Assembly: GCF_964656455.1 (NCBI RefSeq)
Contig: NC_135716.1
Location: forward strand, 78,654,484 to 78,718,483
Reading direction: 5' to 3'
DNA: 64,000 nucleotides
From: Halichoerus grypus
Taxonomy: Eukaryota > Chordata > Mammalia > Carnivora > Phocidae
Made by a program: the position numbers and the translations under genes. Position 1 is the first letter of the stretch, and each line of letters opens with the position of its first letter. The notes under the pieces are model-generated. The model saw nothing but the letters and a program-made list of their open reading frames with translations. It ran no database searches and was not told the DNA's origin. Below are positions 11,758 to 22,050 of this stretch, in pieces.

Positions 11758-12648
11758 ATGACTAGGAGGAGGAGCCCCCAAAATAGAAAAGACTCAGAGG
11801 TTATGACTTATGCTGCAGATTTACAAATGGATGCAGATATAACCAAGATGTCGGAGATGGAATTCAGGCTAGCAATTGTGAAGACAATGGCTAGAATGGA
11901 GAAATCAATTAATGGCAACATAGAGTCTCTAAGGGCAGAAATAAAAGGTGAATTGGCAGAACTTAAAAATGCTATCAATGAGATCCAATCCAATCTAGAT
12001 AATCTAACAGCTAGGGTAACTGAGACAGAAGAGCGAATAAGCGACCTGGAAGACAATATAATAGATAAAAAGGGAAAAGAGGAGGACAGGGAAAAACAAC
12101 TCAGAATCCATGAAAATAGAATCAGAGAAATAAGTGACACCATGAAGCATTCCAATGTCAGAATAATTGGAATCCCGGAGGGAGTGGAGAGAGAGAGAGG
12201 ACTAAAAGATGTATTTGAGCAAATCGTAGCTGAGAACTTCCCTAATCTGGGGAATGAAACAAACATTCGAGTCCTAGAAGCAGAGAGGACCCCTCCTAAG
12301 ATCAAGGAAAACAGGCCAACACCCCGTCATGTAATAGTAAAACTTGCAAATCTTAGAACCAAGGAAACCATCTTAAGGGCAGTTAGGGGGAAGAGATTCC
12401 TTACGTACAGAGGGAGGAACATCAGAATAATGTCAGACTTATCCACAGAGACCTGGCAAGCCAGAAAGGCCTGGCAAGACATATTCAGGGTACTAAATGA
12501 GAAGAACATGCAGCTAAGAATACTTTATCTGGCAAGGCTTTCATTTAGAATGGATGGAGAGATGCAGAGCCTCCAAGACTGGCAGAAACTGAAAGAATAT
12601 GTGACCACTAAGCCCGCCCTGCAAGAAATATTAAGGGGGGTTCTATAA
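11758..12648 (+). CDS. ORF1: L1 ORF1 protein (RNA-binding retrotransposon protein), intact frame
   Basis: This uninterrupted 296-codon frame encodes the L1 ORF1p type of trimeric RNA-binding chaperone, which coats L1 RNA in cytoplasmic particles. The order fits the family: a basic N-terminus (MTRRRSPQNRKD), a long heptad-type coiled coil at about residues 30-130, an RRM-like domain at about 133-195 (VRIIGIPEG at 134-142; RHVIVKL at 190-196) and a C-terminal domain at about 200-290. Human ORF1p is 338 aa; the difference lies mainly in the N-terminal and coiled-coil part. The start ATG is supported by the matching MTRWKKSP start of the copies at 43949 and 51267. One oddity: the conserved YPA motif reads YLA (residues 257-259), probably a CCG to CTG CpG decay, and may impair function. 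ORF2, 78 bp downstream, is broken, so any activity could only be in trans. Expression is unknown. Confidence 0.93.
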   Translation: MTRRRSPQNRKDSEVMTYAADLQMDADITKMSEMEFRLAIVKTMARMEKSINGNIESLRAEIKGELAELKNAINEIQSNLDNLTARVTETEERISDLEDNIIDKKGKEEDREKQLRIHENRIREISDTMKHSNVRIIGIPEGVERERGLKDVFEQIVAENFPNLGNETNIRVLEAERTPPKIKENRPTPRHVIVKLANLRTKETILRAVRGKRFLTYRGRNIRIMSDLSTETWQARKAWQDIFRVLNEKNMQLRILYLARLSFRMDGEMQSLQDWQKLKEYVTTKPALQEILRGVL

Positions 12649-12726
12649 AAGGAGAAAGACCCCAAGAGAGATATACAACAGAAATTTATAGGGACAGTCT
12701 ATAAAAACAACGTCTTCACAGGCAAC

Positions 12727-15700
12727 ATGATGACAATTAATTCATATCTTTCAATAATCACTCTCAATGTGAATGGCCTAAACGCTCCCATAAAAAGGCA
12801 CAGGGTTGCAGATTGGATAAAAAGACAGGACCCATCCATATGCTGCCTACAAGAGACTCATTTTGAACCTAAAGATACATCCAGACTGAAAGTGAAGGGA
12901 TGGAGATCCATCTTCCATGCCAGCGGACCTCAAAAGAAAGCTGGGGTAGCAATTCTTATATCAGACAAATTAGATTTTAAACTAAAGTCTGTAATAAGAG
13001 ACACAGAAGGACACTATATCATTCTTAAAGGGTCTATCCAACAAGAAGATCTAACAATTGTAAATATCTATGTCCCCAACATGGGAGCAGCCATCTACAT
13101 AAGCCAACTGTTAACAAAAATAAAGAGTCATATTGATAACAATACGTTAATTGTAGGAGACCTCAATACTCCACTCTCAGCAATGGACAGATCATCTAAG
13201 CAGAAAATCAACAAGGAAACAAGAGCTTTGAATGATACATTGGACCAGATGGACCTCATAGATATTTACAGAACATTCCACCCTGAAACAACAGAATACT
13301 CATTCTTCTTGAGCGCACATGGAACTTTCTCCAGAATAGACCATATACTGGGTCACAATTCAGGTCTCAACCGATACTAAAAAACTGAGGTTATTCCCTG
13401 CATATTCTCAGACCACAATGCTCTAAAACTGGAACTCAATCACAAGAAAAAAATTGGCAGAAATTCAAACACTTGGAAGCTAAAGACCACTCTGCTCAAG
13501 AATGTTTGGGTCAACCAGGAAATCAAAGAAGAACTTAAACAATTCATGGAAATCAATGAAAACGAAAACACATCGGTCCAAAACCTATGGGATACTGCAA
13601 AGGCGTTCCTAAGGGGGAATACATAGCCATCCAAGCCTCACTCAAAAAAATAGAAAAATCCGGAATTCACCAACTAACTCTACACCTTAAAGAACTAGAG
13701 AAAAAGCAACAAACGACGCCTAAGCCACGCATTAGAAGAGAAATAATTAAAATTAGAGCAGAATCAGTGAATTAGAAACCAGAAACACAGTAGATCAGAT
13801 CAACAAAACTAGAAGTTGGTTCTTTGAAAGAATTAATAAGATCGATAAACCACTGGCCAGACTTATCCAAAAGAAAGGAGAAAGGACCCAAATTAATAAA
13901 ATTATGAATGAAAGGGGAGAGATCACGACTAACACTAAGGAAATAGAAACAATTATTAGAAATTATTATCAACAACTATAGGCCAATAAACTGAGGAATC
14001 TGGATGAAATGGATGCCTTCCTGGAAACCTATAAGCTGCCAAGACTGAAACAGGAAGAAATTGACAATCTGAATAGGCCAATAACCAGTAATGAGATTGA
14101 AGCAGTGATCAAAAACCTCCCAAAAAACAAGAGTCCAGGACCTGATGGATTCCCTGGGGAATTCTTCCAAACATTCAAAGATGAAATAACCTATTCTACT
14201 GAAGCTGTTTCAAAAAATAGAAACAGAAGGAAAACTTCCAAACTCATTCTATGAGGCCAGCATTACCTTAATCCCCAAACCAGGCAAAGACCCCATCAAA
14301 AAGGAGAATTTCAGACCAATATCCCTGATGAATATGGATTCCAAAATCCTCAACAAAATCCTAGCTAATAGGATCCAACAATACATTAAAAGGATCATCC
14401 ACCACGACCAAGTGGGATTTATCCCCGGGATGCAAGGTGGTTCAACATTTCGCAAATCAATCCATGTGATAGAACACATTAATAAGAGGAGGGAGAATAA
14501 CGATATGCTCCTCTCAATTGATGCAGAAAAAGCATTTGACAAAATACAACATCCTTTCCTGATTAAAACTCTCCAGAGTATAGGGATAGAGGGAACATTC
14601 CTCAAGTTCATAAAATCCATCTATGAAAAACCCACAGCGAATATCATCCTCAATGGGGAAAAGCTGAGAGCCTTTCCCTTAAGATCGGGAACACAGCAAG
14701 ATTGACCACTCTCACCACTATTGTTCAACATAGTACTAGAAGTCCTAGCAACAGCAATCAGACAACAAAAAGAAATAAACTGTATTCAAATTGGCAAAGA
14801 AGAAGTCAAACTCTCTCTTTTCGCAGACGACATGATACTTTATGTGGAAAACCCAAAAGACTCCACCCCCAAATTACTAGAACTCATCCAGCAATTCAGA
14901 AATGTGGCAGGATACAAAATCAATGCACAGAAATCAGTTGCTTACTTATACACTAACAATGCAACTGTAGAAAGAGAAATTAGAGAATCAATTCCATTTA
15001 CAATAGCACCAAAAACCATACGATACCTCAGAATAAACCTAACCAAAGAGGTAAAGGATCTATACTCTAGGAACTACAAAACACTCATGAAAGAAATTGA
15101 AGAAGACACAAAAAGATGGAAAAATATTCCATGCTCATGGATCAGAAGAATATACATTGCTAAAATGTCTATGCTACCCAGAGCAATCTATACCTTCAAT
15201 GCCATCCCGATCAAAATTCCAATGATATTTTTCAAAGTGCTGGAACAAACAATCCTAAAACTTCTATGGAATCAGAAAAGACCCTGAATCACCAAGGAAA
15301 TGTTGAAAAAGAAAAACAAAGCTGGGGGCATCACATTGCCCAATTTCAAGCTATATTACAAAGCAGTGATCACCAAGACAGCATGGTACTGGCACAAAAA
15401 CAGACATATAGACCAATGGAACAGAATAGAGAGCCCAGATATGGACCCTCAACTCTATGGTCAAATAATCTTTGACAAAGCAGGAAAAAAACATGCAATG
15501 GAAAAAAGACAGTCTCTTCAATAAATGGTGCTGGGAAAATTGGACAGCCACATGCAGAAGAATGAAACTCGACCATTCTCTAACACCATTCACAAAGATA
15601 AACTCAAAATGGATGAAAGACCTCAATGTGAGACAGGAAGCCATCAAAATCCTAGAGGAGAACATAGGCAGTAACCTCTTTGACGTCAGCCACAGCAACT

Positions 15701-16764
15701 TCTTGCAAGATACATCTCCAAAAGCTAGTGAAACAAAAGCAAAAATGAACTTTGGGGACTTCATCAAGATAAAAAGCTTCTACACAGCAAAGGAAACAGT
15801 CAACAAAACAAAGAGGCAACCCACAGAATGGGAGAAGATATTTGCAAATGACACTACAGATAAAGGGCTGGTATCCAAGATCTATAAAGAACTGCTCAAA
15901 CTCAACACCCAAAAAACAAATAATCAAGTCAAAAAGTGGGCAGAAGATATGAAAAGACACTTCTCTGAAGAAGACATACAAATGGCTAACAGACACATGA
16001 AAAAATGTGCATCATCATTAGCCATCAGGGAAATCCAAATCAAAACCACATTGAGATACCACCTTACACCAGTTAGAATGGCCAAAATGGACGGGGCAAG
16101 AAACAACAAATGTTGGAGAGGTTGTGGAGAAAGGGGAACCCTCTTACACTGTTGGTGGGAATGCAAGCTGGTACAGCCACTTTGGAAAACAGTGTGGAGG
16201 TGCCTCAAAAATTTAAAAATAGAGGGGCGCCTGGGTGGCTCAGTCGTTAAGCGTCTGCCTTCGGCTCAGGTCATGATCCCAGGGTCCTGGGATCGAGCCC
16301 CACATCGGGCTCCCTGCTCCACGGGGAGTCTGCTTCTCCCTCTCCCACTCCCCCTGCTTGTGTTCCCTCTCTCGCTGTGTCTCTCTCTGTCAAATAAATA
16401 AATAAAATCTTTAAAAAAAAAAAATTTAAAAATAGAGCTACCCTATGACCCAGCAATTGCACTCCTGGGTATTTACCCCAAAGACACAGATGTAGTGAAA
16501 AGAAGGGCCATATGCACCACAATGTTCATAGCAGCAATGTCCGCAATAGCCAAACTGTGGAAAGAGCCGAGATGCCCTTCAACAGATGAATGAATAAAGA
16601 AGATGTGGTCCATATATACAATGGACTATTACTCAGCCATCAGAAAAGATGAATACCCAACTTTTACATCAACATGGATGGGACTGGAGGAGATTATGCT
16701 AAGTGAAATAAGTCAAGCAGAGAAAGTCAATTATCATATGGTTTCACTTATTTGTGGTACATAA
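12727..16764 (+). pseudogene. ORF2: L1 ORF2 (endonuclease/reverse transcriptase), broken
   Basis: The N-terminal APE-type endonuclease is readable for 217 codons (12727-13377). It has the family's catalytic residues N14, E43, D145, N147 and D205, but a TAA at 13378-13380 stops it before the SDHN motif (D229/H230), which is still visible at 13410-13421. Further damage: frameshifts near 13610, 13765 and 14190, TGA at 14703-14705 within the QGC motif, TGA at 15285-15287 (likely CGA decay), a frameshift in an A-run near 15488, and a SINE at 16225. The reverse transcriptase still shows motif A (SIDAEKAFD, 14511-14537) and motif C (FADD, about 14820-14831). The C-terminal CX3CX7HX4C Cys-rich motif lies at about 16113-16166. 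The natural stop is the TAA at 16762-16764. Confidence 0.95.
16225..16419 (+). mobile_element. Young CAN-type SINE inserted in L1 ORF2
   Basis: A complete copy with A box tggctcagtcg (16236-16246) and B box ggatcgagccc (16290-16300), a CT-rich 3' part and a (AAAT)n/poly-A tail. The target-site duplication aaaaatttaaaaatagag lies at 16207-16224 and 16420-16437; its first bases merge with the A-tail. It interrupts the ORF2 C-terminus just after the Cys-rich motif, so it is younger than the L1 at 10862. Confidence 0.97.
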
Positions 16765-17034
16765 GGAATAACATGGAGGACATTAGGAGAAGGAAGGGAA
16801 AAATGGGGGAGGATTGGAGGAGGAGACGAACCATGAGAGACTATGTACTCTGAGAAACAAACTGAGGGTTTTAGAGGGGAGGGGGGAGGGGGGATTGGTT
16901 AGCCCGGTGATGGGTATTAAGGAGGGCACGTACTGCATGGAGCACTGGGTGTTATACGAAAACAATGGATCGTGGATCACCACATCAAAAACCAATGATG
17001 TATTGTATGGTGACTAACATAACATAATAAAATT

Positions 17035-17104
17035 TAAAAAATAAATAAATAAATAAATAAATAAAATAAAATAAATAAATAAATAAATAAAATCTTTAAA
17101 AGCT
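17035..17104 (+). repeat. AAAT-type simple repeat: L1 tail fused to the stranded SINE 3' end
   Basis: A run of aaat/aaaat units ends with aaaatctttaaaa, the normal terminal motif of the local SINEs. This places the last part of the SINE that starts at 10696 here, after the L1 insertion. Confidence 0.8.
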
Positions 17105-17849
17105 TACATTTTTTTTTCTTTATTGGAGTCATTATGAAAACAGAACAGCTAACATTCAACTTGAATGAAAAATAAAACCTCAAATGAGTTTATTTTAAAC
17201 ACTTGTGTACTCTTGTTCTCCCACACATTTAGAGAAGGAAAATCTATGAAACATACTGGTAGGAAAAAAGAAAGGAAATGACAACTGATCCTTTCTAAGC
17301 TCTATCTACTTCTTATCTAATGGGCTTTTCCCCCTCCACAACCCTTCCCCCATAAAACAGCAGGTTTATTACAAGTAAGAAGCATAGCTGACCTGAAGGG
17401 AAGTGTTTCCTTTCAACAAAAAAGTTTTGGTTTACTTCCAGTCACAGAACAGTATACATCCTGTCAACGCTCAACAAAAAGTTACTAATAACCAATCAAA
17501 CCCTGATTTTCTCATTTTTAATTTTTCACTGAAATTTCCAAATGTACCTGCATCTTCCCCCACACTGTTTTCTTCTCTGCAATTCTCTGTGATTATCTCT
17601 GCCAATCCTATCAATGTTTTCTACTTACTAACAGCTTATACCAACTAGTTACTTACTTTTATTCTAGCACATGATTCATTTATTATCTATACCTGAAAAA
17701 CTGTTTTAAAAACTTGAGTAATTGTGTGATATCATTTTTTAAAGTCACTTTGTAACATGAAGTTATCTCATTTTGGATTTTTGGGTAATATTTAGGAATA
17801 TGTAATATTAGTAGTTTTTATGGTTTTACAAATTTAATATATTTTTAAT
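17105..17849. other. No gene seen
   Basis: AT-rich sequence. An 81-codon frame at 17403-17648 shows no recognisable domain and is not called. Confidence 0.45.
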
Positions 17850-18448
17850 TTTTTATTTTAAGATTTTTATGGATCCACAGGAATTCAAGACAGTAGAGTT
17901 TTGTTTACCCTTCACCCAGTTTTCCCCAATTGTTACAACTAAGATAACTAGTAAAATAAATGCAAAAAATTGACATTGTTATGAAGTGTGTGTGAAGTGC
18001 AATGTGATTTTGTCACACATTTGGATTCTGTTAACCAACAACAAAATAAAAATACAGAACCATTCCATTACCACAAAGCCCTCTCTAGTGCCACCCATTT
18101 ATAGTCACACCCACCCCTAACCCATAGGAACTACTAATCTGTGCTCAATTTCATTAATTTGATCATTTCAAGAATATTCTGATAATGGAATCATACAGCA
18201 TGAGACCTTTTGATACTGGCTTTTTTCACTCAGCATAATGTCCCTGAGATCTCTTTAAGTTGCTGCATGTATCAATAGTTTATCCTTTTTATTACCGAGT
18301 AGTGTTTCATGATATGGACATGCAAAGTTTGTTTAATCACTTACCTATCAGGGGCATTTGTTGTTTCCAGTCTTTAGCTATTACAAATAAAATTGCTATG
18401 AATAATTGGGTATGAGTTTTGTGTGGACATAAGCTTTCATGTCTTTAG

Positions 18449-18472
18449 TATATGTGCTGCCGAAGCGAGCAC
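18449..18472 (-). pseudogene. RNU6 (fragment): Tailless U6 snRNA 5' fragment (nt 1-24) with target-site duplication
   Basis: On the minus strand these 24 bp match the first 24 nt of U6 snRNA exactly, including the 5' stem-loop GTGCTCGCTTCGGCAGCAC. The insert is flanked by a perfect 17-bp direct repeat agctttcatgtctttag at 18432-18448 and 18473-18489. It has no poly-A tail. The next U6 bases (CTAAA, nt 25-29) are the reverse complement of the last five bases of the left repeat (tttag). This fits priming of reverse transcription by the nicked target on internal U6 bases, followed by copying to the U6 5' end. Such tailless small-RNA retropseudogenes are a described L1-dependent class. The host sequence is the old antisense L1. 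Confidence 0.93.
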
Positions 18473-18540
18473 AGCTTTCATGTCTTTAGGATAAATGCCC
18501 AGGAGTGCAATTACAGGGTCATGTGATAAGTTTCCACTTA

Positions 18541-19495
18541 CTTTATTTTTTCTTTTTTTTTTTTAAGTTTTTATTTAAATTCCTATTAGTTAAATACACT
18601 GTAATATTAGTTTCAGGTGTACAATATAGTGATTCAACATCACCCTGTGCTCATCACAGCAAGTGCTATATATACTTAAGTATCACATCTTTATCCATTC
18701 ATCAGTTGATTGATGCTTGGGTTGTTTCCTAATTTGTCTATTATAGATAATGCTGCTATAAACATTGGGGTGCATTTAAAGCAATCCCTATCAAAATACC
18801 ACAAGCATTTTCCACAGAGCTAGAACAAACAATCCTAAAATATGTATGGAACCACAAAAGGCCCCAAATAGCCAAAGCAACCTTGAAAAAGAAAAGCAAA
18901 GCTGGAGGCATCACAATTCCAGACTTCAAGTTATATTACAAAGCTGATCAAGATAGTATGGTACTGGCAGAAGAATAGACGCATAGATAATAAAACAGAA
19001 TGGAAAGCCCAGAAATGAACCCACAACTGTATGATCAACTAATCTTCACTAAAGCAGGAATAAATATCCAATGGAGAAAAGACAGTTTCTTCAACAGATG
19101 ATGTTGGGAAACTGGACAGCAATACGCAAAATAATGAAACTGGACCACTTTCTTACACCATATACAAAAATAAATTCAAAATGGTTTAAAGACCTAAATG
19201 TGAGACATAAAACCATACAAATTGTAGAGGAAAACACAGACAGTAACCTCTTTGACATCAGCCATAGCAGCTTCCTTCTAGATATGTCTCCAGAAGCAAG
19301 GGAAGCAAGGGCTAAAATGAACTATTGGGACTTCATCAAGATAAAAGCTTCTGCACAGCAAAGGAAACGGTCACCAAAACCAAAAGACAACCAACAGAAT
19401 GGGAGAAGATATTTGCAAATGACAGATCTGATAAAGGGTTAATATCCAAAATATATAAAGAATTTATCAAGCTCAACACCCAAAAAAATGAATAA
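18541..19495 (-). mobile_element. 5'-inverted (twin-primed) carnivoran L1, truncated
   Basis: 18541-18775 is minus-strand L1: a T-run (the poly-A tail) at 18552-18564, a 3'UTR piece and the ORF2 C-terminal end (revcomp of gctgctataaacattggggtgca). From 18776 the sequence switches to plus-strand ORF2, matching about 47392-48113 in the L1 at 43690, up to caacacccaaaaaaatgaat near 19490. The inverted part ends upstream of where the 3' part starts, with about 375 nt of ORF2 missing between them, as twin priming predicts. A weak duplication tccactta/tccattta lies at 18533-18540 and 19496-19503. The 3' part also lacks about 250 bp of 3'UTR/ORF2 end. It sits inside the older antisense L1. Confidence 0.85.
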
Positions 19496-21225
19496 TCCAT
19501 TTAGTTTTATAAAAATCTCTCAAAGTATTTCCCACATTGCTGCATCATTTTATGTTTCCACTAGAATTATATGGGAGATCCAGTTTCTCTGCATCCTTTC
19601 CAGCGTTTGGACTTGTCTGTAATTTTTATTTTAGTTATACTAATAGGCATACAGTGATATTATACTGTGATATTAATTTTCATTTCCCTAAAGGTTAGTG
19701 CAGTTGAACATACTTTCATGTATTTATTTGCCATCCTTATATCCTTTTCAGTGAAATGTGTCTTCATGGTTTTTCCCCCCTATTTTCTAAAGTGTTTTTT
19801 TTTAAACTGTTGAGTATTGAGAATTCTTTACAACTTCTAAATATGAGCCTCTTATTAGAATTGTGGTTTCCAGATATTTTCCGCCAACCTGTAGTTTGTC
19901 TTTTCTCCTTCTTGATAGAGAATTTCACAGATCAAGTGTTTAATTTTGAGGAAGTCCAACCTATTGATATTTTCCTTTAATGACCATGCCTTTGGTGTCA
20001 TGTCTAAGAAGTCTTCACCAACATCTAGATCCTAGTATTTTATCTCATATTTTATTCTAAAGATTTTATAGATTTACAGTTTTATTTAAGTTTATGATAC
20101 ACTTTGAGTTAAATTTTTAAATAAGGAGTGAGATTTAAATCAAGGTTCACTTTTACCTATGGATATCCAGTTACTCCAGTACCATTTTTCAAAAAGACAG
20201 TCATTCCTACATTCAATTGCTTTTACACCTTTGTTAAAAGTCAGTTGGTCATATTTGTGTGTGTATATTTCTGGGATATCTATTCTGTTTGATCTTTGTT
20301 TCTATGCCTCTGCCAATACATCAGGGTCTGATTTCTGAAGCTCTAAAATAAATCTTGAAATCAGGCATAGTGATCCACCCCACTTTATTCTTCCTTTTCA
20401 AAATTATTTTTGCTATTTGATTTTAGATCATCATGCCTTTATCCACAAAATATCTTGTTATAATTTTGACAAGAATTGCATTAAGGCTATATGTCAAGTT
20501 TCTTTGACTCATTTTATTGGAATTTTTTCTTTAGCTTAGAAGTCCTGTAGATGTTTTATTTTAAATTTATACCCCAGTATTTTGTCATTTTGAGTAATTG
20601 CAAATGGTACTATATTTTTTATTTTAGGTTCCATGTGTTGTTCCTAATGTGCAGAAATACAAAGCACTTTTGGAATATTGACACTGTATTCTTGTGACCT
20701 TGCTAAACTCACTTATTAGTTCTAAGAGGGTTTTGGTTTTGTTTTGGTTTGGTTTTTTTTTTTTGTATATTCTTTGGTATTTTCTAGCCCTGTCACCTAT
20801 AATTAGGGATGACATTATTTCTTCCTTCAGATCCATAAGCATTTTATTTTTTGTCTTATTTCATTGCCGCTAACTTCCAGAACGAAGTTTACTAAGGGTA
20901 AGATGAGTAAACATTCTTGCTTGTTCCTAAACTTACAGGGAAAGATTCAGTCTTTCATAACTAAGTAGTATGTAAACCATAATTTTTGTGGTTTTCCTCC
21001 TTCATTAAGAGGAGGAAGTTCCTTGCTTTCTACTACTAAGTTTCTGAGAGTATTTATCATAAGTGTATATTAAATTTTGTCAAATTCTTCTTCAAGTAAC
21101 TTCTCCTTTTGGTTTGAAAATATCATGGATTTTATCAATTTCTTTTAAATTATTGAACAAGGCTTGCATCCCTGGAAAACCCCCTTGATATATACATTGC
21201 TTAATTCCACTTCTTACTATTTTTT

Positions 21226-21420
21226 TTTTTAAGATTTATTTATTTATTTGAGAGAGAGAGAGCACAAGTGGGAAAGAAAGAGGCAGAGGGAGAGAGAATC
21301 CAAAACAGACTCTATACTGAGCACAGACCCCCATGTAGGGCTTGATCTTGTGACCACAAAATTATGACCTGAGCAGAAATCAAAGGTCAGATGCTTAAAC
21401 AACTGCACCACCTAGGTGCC
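21226..21420 (-). mobile_element. Older CAN-type SINE, minus strand
   Basis: Tail aagatttatttatttatttgagagagag, a decayed middle (gggcttgatcttgtgacc) and head revcomp of caccacctaggtgcccc. A ctatttttttttt-type direct repeat lies at the two ends (from about 21217 and from 21420), but low complexity limits its value. It lies in the old antisense L1. Confidence 0.88.
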
Positions 21421-22010
21421 CCTATTTTTTTTTAATACTTTTGCATCTATATTAATAAGAGATACAACTCCATCCTTTTTTTTTTTTTTTTTTTTTTTTT
21501 TCAGGCTTTGCTAGTTTGGAGATCAGGTAGTACTAGCTTCATTAAAATGAAATGGTATTTTCTTATTTTCTGTTTTCTAGAAGAGATTGTGTAGAAATGG
21601 TGTTAATTTTCCTTTAAATGTTTGGTAGAATTCACAAGTGAGATGATTTAATCCTATAGATTCCTTTTTTAGGAGTTTTTATGTTGTAATTTCTATTTTC
21701 TTAATAGTTATAAAACTACTTAAATCTCCATTTGTCATTAGATAAGTGGTGGTAGTTTACCTTCTTAAGAAACTGGTTTATATTATCTAATTTGTTAATT
21801 CATATGTAAGGCTATTATTTCCTTAATATACCTTTGACTCCGTTAATATACTTTTGATTTCTGAAGGGTCAGTAGTGAAATTACCTTTTTCAAATGATCC
21901 TGAAAATTTATATCATCTTTTTCTGTTTTTTAGCCTTTTTTAGAAATTTGTTAATTTTATTGATCTTTTCTAAGAAACAGATTTGTTTTCATCAATTTTC
22001 TCTGTCATAG

Positions 22011-22050
22011 ATACATGTATGTGTATATATATATGTGTGTGTGTGTCTGT
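22011..22050. repeat. Short TA/TG simple repeat
   Basis: Alternating tatgtgtatatatatatg followed by a (TG)n run. It is a low-complexity tract within the old L1. Confidence 0.8.

Larger units (their letters stand above)
10862..17040 (+). mobile_element. Near full-length carnivoran L1, inserted in a SINE tail
   Basis: It has all L1 parts in order: a GC-rich 5'UTR starting ggctccggggaagatggcag (10862-11757), an intact ORF1 (11758-12648), a broken ORF2 (12727-16764), a 3'UTR (16765-about 17030) and an A/AAAT-rich tail. Length is about 6.2 kb, including a SINE at 16225. The 5'UTR and the single-module 3'UTR differ from the L1s at 43690 and 49454, so this is a different subfamily. The target-site duplication is hidden in the AAAT repeats on both sides. 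It cannot make a working ORF2p. Confidence 0.97.

Noticed and set aside
16225..16419. A functional tRNA gene in the SINE heads
   Set aside because: A and B boxes are present, but the cloverleaf cannot be completed and the sequence continues into a SINE body and A-tail.
18449..18472. A functional U6 gene
   Set aside because: Only the first 24 nt are present and no upstream U6 promoter elements can be expected at a random insertion in an old L1.
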